Shown: positions 39,195 to 46,760 of the stretch, piece after piece
Layout of the letters: every line of letters starts with the position of its first letter
How positions within the stretch are numbered: the stretch's first letter is position 1
Assembly (NCBI GenBank): GCA_021779095.1
Contig: JAJYBI010000004.1
Location: 1 to 47,783, forward strand
Direction: 5' to 3'
Origin: Deltaproteobacteria bacterium
Lineage (GTDB): Bacteria; Desulfobacterota; Desulfuromonadia; Geobacterales; JAJYBI01
DNA length: 47,783 nt
Translations under genes and position numbers: made by a program
The notes under the pieces: generated by a model
Database searches by the model: none
The model's input: the letters and a program-made list of their open reading frames with translations, nothing else
Told to the model about the DNA's origin: nothing

Positions 39195-40076
39195 ATGAGT
39201 GAGAAGATCCGGCTGAAAATATCCGCGACGGCCGCCCGTTTTGCCCGCGGCGAGGCGTCGCGCGAGGAAAAGCTGCGGGTCGTGCGCGGTGAATTCGGAC
39301 TCGATCTCAGGGACCGCAGTGCCGTCCTGCTGTTTCTCTGTCAGGACAGAGACCCGACGGTAAAGTCGGGGGCGATAGCCGCGTTGCGAGGGTTACCGAT
39401 GGATGCGGTGCTGACGATGGTGCAGGACCCGGATATACATCCCAAACTGCTCGATGTCTTTGCCCGGTTGCATGTCGATGATCGTTTCGTTGCCGGGATG
39501 GTTGCCGCAAACCCCAGCTGCAGCGACACAACGAGGGCGTTTCTCGCGCAGCGCGGAGTATCTTTCGATGATTCAGCTGAACCGTCAGGTGGCGTGGATT
39601 CGGAAGAGGATGAGCCCCGTGACGAATTCGAAGAGGAGGAGTTCCCGGAAGAGAGCGAGGAGTTCCAGACCAAATACCAGATGGCCCAGAGTCTGGGCAT
39701 CGCCGAGAAGATCAAGATCGCACTCACCGGTGACAAGGAGTGGCGGAATATCCTGATCAAGGATGCCAATAAACTCGTTTCCGGATCGGTGATCAAGAAT
39801 CCGCGTATAACCGAGGCTGAGGTCCTCGCGATCTGCAGGTCGACGGTGCAGAGCGATGAGATCATCCGGATCATCTGCGCCAACAAGGAATGGGTCAAGA
39901 ACTACCAGATCCGCAAGGCGTTGGTGGAAAACCACAAGACGCCGTTGCCCAATGCCCTTCGTTACCTGGCAACCCTTACGGAAAAAGATCTGGGATTTCT
40001 GGCCAAAAGCAAGAACATCTCCACCGTGATCGTGACAAATGCACGTAAAATTCTGATGAACAAGAAGAGAAGCTAG
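39195..40076 (+). CDS. Conserved acidic helical-repeat protein of unknown function
   Basis: 293-aa soluble protein; I do not recognise a named family. Residues 1-125 look like HEAT-type helical repeats (DPTVKSGAIAALRGLPMDAV). Residues about 127-155 are very acidic (EEDEPRDEFEEEEFPEESEE). The C-terminal part is again helical (EWRNILIKDANKLVSGSVI, then QIRKALVENHKTPLPNALRY). The next gene, an MglA-like GTPase, starts 11 bp after its stop, so the two may act together. That would parallel the way small GTPases often have a helical partner, but this is inference. ATG 39195 is close to the SPOR gene stop and has only a weak ribosome binding site. Confidence 0.7.
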   Translation: MSEKIRLKISATAARFARGEASREEKLRVVRGEFGLDLRDRSAVLLFLCQDRDPTVKSGAIAALRGLPMDAVLTMVQDPDIHPKLLDVFARLHVDDRFVAGMVAANPSCSDTTRAFLAQRGVSFDDSAEPSGGVDSEEDEPRDEFEEEEFPEESEEFQTKYQMAQSLGIAEKIKIALTGDKEWRNILIKDANKLVSGSVIKNPRITEAEVLAICRSTVQSDEIIRIICANKEWVKNYQIRKALVENHKTPLPNALRYLATLTEKDLGFLAKSKNISTVIVTNARKILMNKKRS

Positions 40077-40087
40077 GGAGGCTGAAG

Positions 40088-40978
40088 ATGGCGCTGGTCA
40101 ACCATGCAAAGAAGGAAATAAACGTAAAGCTCGTGTTCTTCGGTCCGCGCTGCGCGGGAAAGTCGACGACGCTGCAGTTCATCTACAAGAAGCTGAAACC
40201 GGATTGCCGCAGCCAGCTGAAGACCCTGCAGACCCAGGGAGGACGGATGTTGTTCTTCGACTTCATGCCTGCCGATCTGCCGTCCATCGAAGGGTACCGT
40301 GCGCGATTCCACCTCTATACCCTGACGGATGAGCCGATCGACAGCCCCACCTGGAAGATGGTCCTGAAGGGGGTGGACGGGGTGATGTTCGTTGCGGACT
40401 CCACCTTTGAAGGGATGGAGGGAAACCTTTCCGGCATCGCACAGCTGCGGTCGTTTCTTGGTGAAAACGGCAAGGAGTTCTCCTCGACCCCCCTCGTGCT
40501 GCAGTGCAACAAACAGGACCTGCCGGAGGTCTCCCCGGCGCCGGATATTGCCAGTACGCTCGGTCTGGAGGGAGAACCGGCGTTTGCTACCAGGGCGGCC
40601 AGCGGCGAGGGGGTGTTGCAGACCCTTTCCTCACTGGTGAAGCTCGTCATGAAGGATCTGCGGGAGAAAGGACCCGGGGTGCCCCCCGAGGATGCGGCAG
40701 AGGTGGAAGAAGGGGGAGATGCGGAGGCGGAAGTCTCTCCCGATACCGACTCTGGAGTTGCCGGCGAGGGGGACGAGTTGTCCTGTCGGCCGGACGAACC
40801 TCCCGTTGACGAGGCGGAAGATTTCGCCGGGGCGGCTCCCGCCGGCGGAGAGGTGAGTGTGCAGATTGCCGGTTCCATCGTGACGGAGGCCAATGTGGTG
40901 AAGATACCGGTAATGGTGCGGAATGCGGATCGGGAGCAGTTGGTAACGGTTTCTCTGGCGATTACCCTGGAGCCGTAA
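40088..40978 (+). CDS. Divergent MglA-like small GTPase with C-terminal extension
   Basis: 296-aa protein. Residues 10-193 match the bacterial polarity GTPase MglA: KLVFFGPRCAGKSTTLQFIY with P-loop G19-S26, RMLFFDFMPADLP, RARFHLYTL, LKGVDGVMFVADS and the base-recognition NKQD at 141-144. Where MglA has its PGQ switch II after HLYT, this protein reads LTDEPIDSPTW, so the switch is rewritten. Residues 194-250 are acidic and disordered-looking, and 254-296 form a small beta-rich tail. GGGAGGCTGAAG precedes the ATG. It is transcribed with the acidic helical protein and followed by a terminator. The target is unknown; polarity or motility is only an inference from the family. Confidence 0.85.
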   Translation: MALVNHAKKEINVKLVFFGPRCAGKSTTLQFIYKKLKPDCRSQLKTLQTQGGRMLFFDFMPADLPSIEGYRARFHLYTLTDEPIDSPTWKMVLKGVDGVMFVADSTFEGMEGNLSGIAQLRSFLGENGKEFSSTPLVLQCNKQDLPEVSPAPDIASTLGLEGEPAFATRAASGEGVLQTLSSLVKLVMKDLREKGPGVPPEDAAEVEEGGDAEAEVSPDTDSGVAGEGDELSCRPDEPPVDEAEDFAGAAPAGGEVSVQIAGSIVTEANVVKIPVMVRNADREQLVTVSLAITLEP

Positions 40979-41006
40979 CGGCAAGACCGGCGTCGGATGC
41001 TGCCGG

Positions 41007-41036
41007 AAGCCCGCTCGAACGAGCGGGCTTTTTTTT
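41007..41036 (+). terminator. Terminator after the MglA-like gene
   Basis: A 10-bp stem AAGCCCGCTC / GAGCGGGCTT with a GAAC loop is followed by a run of T (eight T in a row across the stem end). A clear intrinsic terminator. Confidence 0.92.
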
Positions 41037-41297
41037 CGGCAGTGGCCGGAAACCGGGTTCCTTTGTGGAACGGTTCGTGCAAAATTAGAATATTGTGGTA
41101 TGAATGCGCCCATGAAATATGCAGGACCCGTCCGAACTGATTGCCGGGTATCGTGGATACACTGTCCTGACGGTGGTTTGTACGACATGGCGGATGCCGG
41201 TATTGAAGCGTCGACCGCCGCGTACACCGGCTGTCGGGCTGGAATTCGTTACCCGTATGCGGCGAAATGACGTAACCTTCGGAGGAATGGTGAAACA
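41037..41297 (+). other. Intergenic region before the transglutaminase-like gene
   Basis: No gene can be supported in this 261-bp stretch. It holds an AT-richer patch around 41080-41100, a weak sigma-54-like GG-N10-GC spacing at 41066-41082, and a 56-codon open frame (41101-41271) without a ribosome binding site or family resemblance. A GGAGGA at about 41281 serves the next gene. A tiny frame (ATG GTG AAA CAA TGC...) overlaps that gene's start. Confidence 0.5.
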
Positions 41298-41900
41298 ATG
41301 CGCAGGCTGATACCGTTACTGGCGCTGATCGCAGTGGCATTCTGCTGCGGGTTTTATGCCGGTGGCAGGAAACGGGTGGCACGCCCCCTTTTCCACGACA
41401 TGATCGTGGAACATCCCCATGAGTACTCGGCGCTCGTAACGCCGACGGATAAGCGGGTCAGGCGACTGGCCGCTCAATTGACGACGCCTGAACATGCGTA
41501 TCTGTATGTACGAGACCGGATTGCGTACGATCCTTCTCTGCCGGCACAGACTGCGGGGGTGATACTCGATGAGAAACGGGCGAGTTGTCTCGGTAAGGCG
41601 GTGCTGTTGTGCAGCCTGTACCGTGCGATGGGAATACCTGCTTCTGACGTGCGCGTCGTCACCGGCGAGGTGGTCAGTTCTCCCGACAGCATTATCGATC
41701 ACGCCTGGATAGAAATGGAGCACGACGGGATCTGTATCCAGCAGGACCCGACCAGTCTGCTGGGGTTTTTCGATTTCGACCAGTTCCGGGGGATGGCGTA
41801 CACGCGCGCATTCATCCGACGGGAAGGGTTTACCTTCAACGACAGGCATTTCGCCATCGTTTCCCGGCTGAATATGCTGAGGGGGAGCGGGCACCCGTGA
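41298..41900 (+). CDS. Transglutaminase-like protein, membrane-anchored or secreted
   Basis: 200-aa protein with an N-terminal hydrophobic segment (residues 4-22) and a transglutaminase-like catalytic core. The likely triad is C97 (KRASCLGKAVLLCSLYRAMG), H135 (IIDHAWIEM) and D150 (QQDPT), in the right order and spacing. Such proteins may be proteases or amide-forming enzymes in the cell envelope; the substrate is unknown. The ribosome binding site GGAGGA is rather distant (about 12 nt) from ATG 41298. It stands alone between a terminator and the DUF5684-type gene, 84 bp downstream. Confidence 0.8.
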   Translation: MRRLIPLLALIAVAFCCGFYAGGRKRVARPLFHDMIVEHPHEYSALVTPTDKRVRRLAAQLTTPEHAYLYVRDRIAYDPSLPAQTAGVILDEKRASCLGKAVLLCSLYRAMGIPASDVRVVTGEVVSSPDSIIDHAWIEMEHDGICIQQDPTSLLGFFDFDQFRGMAYTRAFIRREGFTFNDRHFAIVSRLNMLRGSGHP

Positions 41901-41984
41901 CGCAACGGTCGGCAGTTCTGTTCTCCGCGGACATGGTGGTCGGCAGTACACTTTTTGTGATTCCGAGATGACGGGAGGAGACGT

Positions 41985-42869
41985 ATGCGCATGTTCCGTT
42001 TCATTGCTGTTTACGCACTTTTTATGAGTATCGCCTTTGCAGGTTTGGCGTCGGCACGGTCAGTCTATCTCAAGGACGGCGCCATCCTTGACTGCGAGTC
42101 GTTCTGGCACAAGGGGGATTCGGTTATCGTGAAGGTGAACCGGGATACCATCCTGAAGTTTGCCGACAGCGAGGTGAATCTGGAGAAGACCTTCATGCGG
42201 TATACGAAACGGGTGACTCGGCACCGGGCCCGCCGCACCTCGGCTTCCGGGAATGCCGTTGTCGTCAAGCCGCAGGGCTTGGCCGCTGCGGCGGTTCCGT
42301 CGGTACAGGAACCTGCGATGACGCACGAAGTTAAGACCGTGCCTGCGCCTGTCCCGACGGCTCAACCGGCTGAAAAGGCCGCTGCCGGTAAGGTGAACCG
42401 GGCTGGCGGTCCAGGTGCAACCGGTACGATACCGGCTAAGCGCCCCATCCCGAAGCTTATTACGGCCCCGAAGGCTAACGTGACACCGGCCCAGGCTGCT
42501 CTGCTGGCCAAGCTCGGTACGACAGGCGTGATGATAATCCTCGTGGTGCTGCTCATTTTTGCGCTCGTCATGATCGTCGCTCAATGGAAGATCTACGAAA
42601 AGGCGGGGCAGGCGGGGTGGAAGTGTCTGGTCCCGCTGTACAACATGTACGTTATGGTCCTGATCTGCGGGAAGCCGTGGTGGTGGTTCCTGCTGTTGCT
42701 GATTCCCGTGGTGAGCGTTGCCATCTACCTGCTGATGATGCTCGCCCTGGCGGAGCGGTTCGGTAAGGGACCTCTGTTCGGGGTCGGTCTCTTCTTTCTC
42801 CCCTTTATCTGTTTCCCGGTTCTCGCCTTCGACGGCTCCGTGTATCTCGGTCAACCGGTTGCGGCATGA
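41985..42869 (+). CDS. DUF5684-type membrane protein with signal peptide
   Basis: 294-aa protein. The N-terminal signal peptide runs to about residue 24 (AFAGLASA). A short beta region (SVYLKDGAILDCESFWHKGD) and a Pro/Ala-rich linker (about 95-170) follow. The C-terminal membrane domain has several helices starting at residue 182. The DUF5684 landmark is WKIYEKAGQAGWKCLVPLYN with CGKPWWWFLLLLIP after it. GGGAGGAG precedes ATG 41985; ATG 41991 is an alternative. Role unknown. A strong hairpin lies 42 bp after its stop. Confidence 0.75.
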   Translation: MRMFRFIAVYALFMSIAFAGLASARSVYLKDGAILDCESFWHKGDSVIVKVNRDTILKFADSEVNLEKTFMRYTKRVTRHRARRTSASGNAVVVKPQGLAAAAVPSVQEPAMTHEVKTVPAPVPTAQPAEKAAAGKVNRAGGPGATGTIPAKRPIPKLITAPKANVTPAQAALLAKLGTTGVMIILVVLLIFALVMIVAQWKIYEKAGQAGWKCLVPLYNMYVMVLICGKPWWWFLLLLIPVVSVAIYLLMMLALAERFGKGPLFGVGLFFLPFICFPVLAFDGSVYLGQPVAA

Positions 42870-42910
42870 AGCAGCACCGGGAGTGCCACGTAACTACTGG
42901 CAAACATCTC

Positions 42911-42935
42911 AGGCCCGCGGGTATTCCGCGGGCCT
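42911..42935 (+). terminator. Terminator after the DUF5684-type gene
   Basis: Perfect 10-bp stem AGGCCCGCGG / CCGCGGGCCT with a GTATT loop, followed by GTTTGCTTTT. The T run is interrupted but adequate. Confidence 0.8.
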
Positions 42936-43110
42936 GTTTGCTTTTGTCCGCTAAGGCGGCATTGAGGTCGATTGCGAGTCAGTGTCGGCGTAAGGTAATC
43001 CGTTTGTCGCTGACGATCGCCGCCCCGGCAGCGGTAGTGCAAAAGAGGGGAATATCCTCTTGTATACACAATGCGTCCATGGTACTATCCGGTCCTTCAA
43101 GGAGGTGCGG

Positions 43111-43932
43111 ATGCCGATCATTACCATGTCGAGGCAGATGGGAACCGGCGCGCATCAGGTCGCCCGGGACCTGGCGAAGAGGTTGAAGTATACCCTGGTG
43201 GACGGTGACAAGATCGCCGAACTGGCCCCCCGGTATGGCCTTACCCGCGAGACGCTTGAGCGGGTAGACGAGAAGCCGCCGGTATACAGCACCGCGGAAG
43301 ACCGCCAGCAGGCCGCGCGGTTGAATACCATCGAACTGATCCTGCTCGATTGCGCCAAGCAGGGTAACGTCATTCTGTACGGACGGGGGGGGCAGGACCT
43401 GCTGTCGGGGTTGCGAAACGTGCTGCGGGTACGCTTTATCGCCCCCTTCGAGGAACGGATCGAGCGGTACGCGGAGAGCGAGTGGATGGACCCCGATCTC
43501 GCCCGGGAGATCATCCGGAAAAGCGATCATCAGCGGGGCGGGTTCATTCATTACTACTTCGACCGGGACTGGAACGACCCCCTCGGTTACGATCTCCTGT
43601 TCAACACCTCACAGCTGTCCGGTGCGGCGATCGTAGAGTCGATTGTCGCGGCAGCCCGCGACGCGGAACTTGCACAGGCGGACCAGGATGCCGATGGACT
43701 GCTGGATGACATGATCCTGCGGAAAAAGGTGGAAACGGCACTTCTCTTGTCCGACAAGGTGGAGTACCTTCATTTCAGGGTCCTGGCGGAGAACGGATTC
43801 ATCAGCGTATCCGGCCACGTGCACAGCGAGCAGGAACGATCCCATGTCCTGAGCATAATCGGTACGGTCCCTGGGGTCATCGATGTGGAAGAAAAGCTGC
43901 AGGTCGTAGCGATAAAATCGTATCGTGAGTAG
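43111..43932 (+). CDS. Cytidylate-kinase-like protein fused to a BON domain
   Basis: 273-aa protein of two parts. Residues 1-190 match the cytidylate kinase-like family: MPIITMSRQMGTGAHQVARD, where the nucleotide loop reads SRQMGTGAHQ rather than a classic GxGKS, then ILYGRGGQDLL and RVRFIAPFEERIERY. Residues 203-268 form a BON domain (VENG-like LAENGFISVSGHVHSEQERS, then TVPGVIDVEEKLQVV). BON domains usually bind phospholipid or ligands in envelope proteins, yet no signal peptide is present here. CAAGGAGG precedes ATG 43111. True substrate unknown; housekeeping CMP kinase is unlikely. Confidence 0.82.
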   Translation: MPIITMSRQMGTGAHQVARDLAKRLKYTLVDGDKIAELAPRYGLTRETLERVDEKPPVYSTAEDRQQAARLNTIELILLDCAKQGNVILYGRGGQDLLSGLRNVLRVRFIAPFEERIERYAESEWMDPDLAREIIRKSDHQRGGFIHYYFDRDWNDPLGYDLLFNTSQLSGAAIVESIVAAARDAELAQADQDADGLLDDMILRKKVETALLLSDKVEYLHFRVLAENGFISVSGHVHSEQERSHVLSIIGTVPGVIDVEEKLQVVAIKSYRE

Positions 43933-43960
43933 CCGGCAAAAAAGTTTGCCGTCGTAAAGG

Positions 43961-43984
43961 AAAAGGCCCGCTACGGGCCTTTTC
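43961..43984. terminator. Bidirectional terminator between the kinase-BON and PHP genes
   Basis: AAAAGGCCCG and CGGGCCTTTT arms close a very short loop, with A-rich and T-rich ends. The flanking genes converge on it. Confidence 0.85.
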
Positions 43985-43997
43985 CTCATTCAGATTG

Positions 43998-44858
43998 TTA
44001 TGTGTCGGCGATGTTCAGTCTCAGCTTCAGGTGCTGAACGCATCGGTACGGGACGGAGAGGGACCCTCTGCCGACCCCCATCTGGATGTCGCTTTCAAAA
44101 CCATGATAATCCGACCCGCCGGTGACGAGCAGATCGAGATCGTGGGCGATCCGTTCGAGATAACGGCAATCTTCTTCCGTACCGAGATTGTTGAACGCTT
44201 CGATGCCGTCGAGCCCCATACCGGCAAGTTCCCTGATCAGGGCGGTGAGAGTCGGTCTTTCCGTAGTGATGCTCGTCGGATGGGCCAGAACGGCGAGTCC
44301 GCCGATGCGGTGCACTTCATCGAGAGCCTCCTGCATCGGGATGAACAGCTTCGGAACGTCGCAGGGGACGAGGTATCGCTGGAATGCGTCCTGCGTGTTC
44401 TCGGCATGACCGTGTGCGATCAGGACCCGTGCGATGTGTGGTCTGCCAAGCGCCCCTTCCGCACCCTCCAATACCTCTTCCAGTGAGATGGGGGACCGGG
44501 TTTCCGATGCGAGTTTGTCGTTTATCCGGTCGATGATCGCCTTGCCTCGCGCATCGCGCCGTGTCCTGAATGCACCGAGCATCCCCCGGAATGTTTCGTC
44601 CCGGTAATCGATGAAGTACCCCAGCAGATGCACATCGTGATACGCGTGGAACGACACCGAGAGTTCCACGGCGGGAATCACCTCGACTCCTTCGGTTGCC
44701 CCGGTTTTCCGTGCTTCTTCAATGCCGTCCACCGCATCGTGGTCCGCCAGGGCGATGGCCGCAAGCTTCTTTTCGGCCGCCATCCGGACGAGTTCCGTCG
44801 GGGTGAGTACGCCATCGGACCAGCGGGAATGAAGATGAAGATCAACGCGTCTGTTCAC
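43998..44858 (-). CDS. PHP-domain phosphoesterase (RNase AM / nucleoside bisphosphate phosphatase type)
   Basis: 286-aa metal-dependent phosphoesterase. The metal ligands lie in VDLHLHSRWSDGVLTP, IALADHDAVDG, IPAVELSV, LAVLAHP and GGSDYHG. The nearest characterised relatives hydrolyse 3',5'-nucleoside bisphosphates and 5' ends of short RNAs. I chose GTG 44858 (VNRRVDLHLHS), which has AGGAAAGG just upstream and gives the usual length. The frame continues to a TTG at 44918 without a ribosome binding site. Confidence 0.88.
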   Translation of the reverse strand: MNRRVDLHLHSRWSDGVLTPTELVRMAAEKKLAAIALADHDAVDGIEEARKTGATEGVEVIPAVELSVSFHAYHDVHLLGYFIDYRDETFRGMLGAFRTRRDARGKAIIDRINDKLASETRSPISLEEVLEGAEGALGRPHIARVLIAHGHAENTQDAFQRYLVPCDVPKLFIPMQEALDEVHRIGGLAVLAHPTSITTERPTLTALIRELAGMGLDGIEAFNNLGTEEDCRYLERIAHDLDLLVTGGSDYHGFESDIQMGVGRGSLSVPYRCVQHLKLRLNIADT

Positions 44859-44955
44859 ATATGCCTTTCCTGTTGCGGAGGGTAGGGGCATTATTCCCGA
44901 AACTGCGATCGATTTCAATCAAAAGCGGGTTTCGTGCATCGGGCGGGTAAAACGG

Positions 44956-44984
44956 TTGTCTCGATCATACACATCCTTTAAAAT
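44956..44984 (+). promoter_or_regulatory. Promoter of the small membrane protein and nth
   Basis: TTGTCT (44956-44961) and TAAAAT (44979-44984), spacer 17 nt, 37 bp before the ATG at 45022. It is divergent from the PHP gene. Confidence 0.55.
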
Positions 44985-45021
44985 GCCGTCGCAACAGAGT
45001 GATCGATACAGGAGGGAATCT

Positions 45022-45249
45022 ATGGGAGCCAGGAGCGGCCTGATCCTGCCGATTACGGCACTTGCCATCTACGTCCTCGGCGGGGTGGGGGCATTCGGCG
45101 GTATCGCCCTGATTGTTTTCATGAAAGGGCGGGACCTCTTCGGATACGGTGACGGTCGCAGCATCGGGTTCCTGTTCCTCTGTACCGGGGTCTGCCTGTC
45201 GCTCCTGGGCGTCATCCTCATGCGGATCTTCCGCAACCGGGGGTGGTAG
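45022..45249 (+). CDS. Small two-helix membrane protein, unknown function
   Basis: 75-aa protein with two hydrophobic helices (about residues 7-30 and 46-66) separated by KGRDLFGYGDGRS, and a basic C-terminus RIFRNRGW. CAGGAGG lies 7 nt before ATG 45022; an upstream in-frame ATG at 44956 falls in the promoter and is rejected. Its stop is immediately followed by the nth GTG, with no gap, so the two are co-translated. I do not recognise a family. Confidence 0.7.
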   Translation: MGARSGLILPITALAIYVLGGVGAFGGIALIVFMKGRDLFGYGDGRSIGFLFLCTGVCLSLLGVILMRIFRNRGW

Positions 45250-45903
45250 GTGCGTGACGGCGATATCCACCGGGTCGTTTCCCTGGTCCGCGATGCCGTT
45301 ACGGCATGGAAGAGGCCGGCGGTGACTGTGGTCGCCGGAAGCGGCAGTCCGTTCAAGGTGCTGGTTTCCTGCATCCTGTCTCTGCGCACCCAGGACCGGA
45401 CCACGGAAGAGGCGTCGGAGCGGCTCTTTTCCCTGGCCGATACCCCTCCCGGCATGATGGCCCTGCCGGTGGAGGCCATCGAACAGGCGATCTATCCGGT
45501 GGGTTTCTATCGAACCAAGGCGGCGCAGATTCGTGACATCTGCCGAAAGATCGCGGAGGTGCACAACGGCGACGTGCCTGACGACATGGATACGCTGCTG
45601 GGGTTTAAGGGGGTGGGACGCAAGACGGCGAATCTCGTGATCACGGTCGGTTTCGGCAAACCGGGGATCTGTGTGGATGTGCATGTGCACCGCATCTGCA
45701 ACCGCTGGGGGTACGTGAGGACCGAGACGCCGGAAAAGACCGAAATGGCGTTGCGGGCGAAGCTGCCGCGCGAATACTGGATTGAAATCAACGACCTCTT
45801 GGTGACATTTGGTCAGAACCAGTGCAGTCCGGTTTCGCCCCGGTGTTCCTCCTGTTGTCTCACAAAATTCTGCGACCGGGTTGGGGTGACCAGATCCCGA
45901 TAG
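45250..45903 (+). CDS. nth: Endonuclease III
   Basis: Base-excision repair glycosylase/AP lyase for oxidised pyrimidines. The 217-aa protein has the helix-hairpin-helix LLGFKGVGRKTANLVI with the catalytic Lys, the catalytic Asp in VDVHVHR, and four C-terminal cysteines with spacing C-x6-C-x2-C-x5-C (from NQC to KFC) for a 4Fe-4S cluster. It starts with GTG directly after the upstream stop. The Asp loop VDVHVHR differs slightly from the usual VDTHVFR. Confidence 0.95.
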   Translation: MRDGDIHRVVSLVRDAVTAWKRPAVTVVAGSGSPFKVLVSCILSLRTQDRTTEEASERLFSLADTPPGMMALPVEAIEQAIYPVGFYRTKAAQIRDICRKIAEVHNGDVPDDMDTLLGFKGVGRKTANLVITVGFGKPGICVDVHVHRICNRWGYVRTETPEKTEMALRAKLPREYWIEINDLLVTFGQNQCSPVSPRCSSCCLTKFCDRVGVTRSR

Positions 45904-45931
45904 CCCGGTGTTAAAAATTATCAGAAAATCG

Positions 45932-45960
45932 TTGACAGTCCAAAACGGCTCTGCTATAAA
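45932..45960 (+). promoter_or_regulatory. Strong sigma-70 promoter of tRNA-Ala
   Basis: TTGACA (45932-45937) and TATAAA (45955-45960) are 17 nt apart, ending 14 nt before the tRNA. A near-consensus promoter, as expected for a stable RNA gene. Confidence 0.85.
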
Positions 45961-45974
45961 GTTGCTTCTTGAAT

Positions 45975-46050
<76 letters not shown>

Positions 46051-46061
46051 TTAAGAAAATG

Positions 46062-46092
46062 AGGGGTTACGCGGTTAGCGTAACCCCTTTTT
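46062..46092 (+). terminator. Terminator of tRNA-Ala
   Basis: An 11-bp perfect stem AGGGGTTACGC / GCGTAACCCCT with a GGTTA loop runs into a stretch of T, 12 nt after the tRNA end. It may also end the minus-strand gene at 46158. Confidence 0.9.
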
Positions 46093-46157
46093 CCGTTTCA
46101 AGCGCGCTCTTCGACCCGCTTGACGGTGACGCCGGTCCAGGGGGAGGCTTCGGCCGT

Positions 46158-46340
46158 TCAGATGGTGGGAACCAGATGCAATTCCTGCTCGATGTCGTAG
46201 CCGTTCAGCAGGACCATCCCCACCGTATCTCTTTCCGTACGCACCAGCCCCTCCTCCACCCACTTCATGAGCTGTTGGGAAGTGATGCCGTATTTGGATG
46301 CTGCCTCGTCGACGGTGAACCACCCTTTGGTCAATGACAT
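46158..46340 (-). CDS. Small MerR-like helix-turn-helix protein
   Basis: 60-aa protein beginning MSLTKGWFTVDEAASKYGI. The TVDEAASKYGITSQQLMKWV stretch is a winged-helix/MerR-type DNA-recognition region in which the protein sits on its own, without an effector domain. GAGGAGGGTGCC precedes ATG 46340. The same frame is open upstream to another ATG at 46493 that also has a good GGAGG; that 111-aa version adds a poorly protein-like N-terminus. I prefer the short form. Target unknown. Confidence 0.7.
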   Translation of the reverse strand: MSLTKGWFTVDEAASKYGITSQQLMKWVEEGLVRTERDTVGMVLLNGYDIEQELHLVPTI

Positions 46341-46517
46341 GGCACCCTCCTCATGGGCAGGATAACTGCTGACAGTATACCATCCCCTCCCTGAATTGCA
46401 GCGAACCTGGCCGCCTGTGCCCTTCAGGCATTCCACCGCAACCACACGTCCGTGACGGTTCCGTTCTGCCAAAGCCATTTCACTGCCGTCCATGTTTCCT
46501 CCGGTTGGCCGAAGCCG

Positions 46518-46757
46518 TTACGGCGTCTGTTTCTGCGGTTCTTCCGCCTTACGAGATGCGGTTTCCATGTCAGGGGGACGGGATAGTTCGGGAACGACCT
46601 GGATGCACCGTACGACCCCGCTTCTGTCGGCAATGACGACTTTGCGGGCGAGCAGCATGCTTCCGTCTACGAGCAGTCCCGTTGCCCTGCCGAACGTCCC
46701 TTCCTTCGTAATGATAACCCGCGATGGACCGGTGCGTACGTCAACGCACGCAGCACT
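46518..46757 (-). pseudogene. Decayed thiol peroxidase (Tpx) C-terminal remnant
   Basis: A minus-strand frame of 79 codons with no ATG, GTG or TTG near its beginning; it is bounded upstream by an in-frame TAG at 46758-46760. The translation contains TFGRATGLLVDGSMLLARKV, VIADRSGVVRCIQVVPELSR and PPDMETA. These match the C-terminal half of Tpx (FG-x-x-YG-V, LLARAVFVIDKDG, VPEITEEPDYEAA). The catalytic half with the peroxidatic Cys is missing. Upstream of the TAG the frame reads HVTVSRRIN, perhaps a trace of the VLTVS strand. It lies 25 nt before the longer start of the small HTH gene. Confidence 0.7.
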
Positions 46758-46760
46758 CTA

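Noticed and set aside
41066..41082. Sigma-54-like promoter (TGG-N10-GC)
   Set aside because: The GG/GC spacing is right, but the -12 element reads GTGC and the -24 element TGGAAC; no enhancer-like repeats are visible.
41101..41271. 56-codon open frame (MNAPMKYAGPV...)
   Set aside because: No ribosome binding site and no family resemblance; it probably occurs by chance in the leader of the transglutaminase-like gene.
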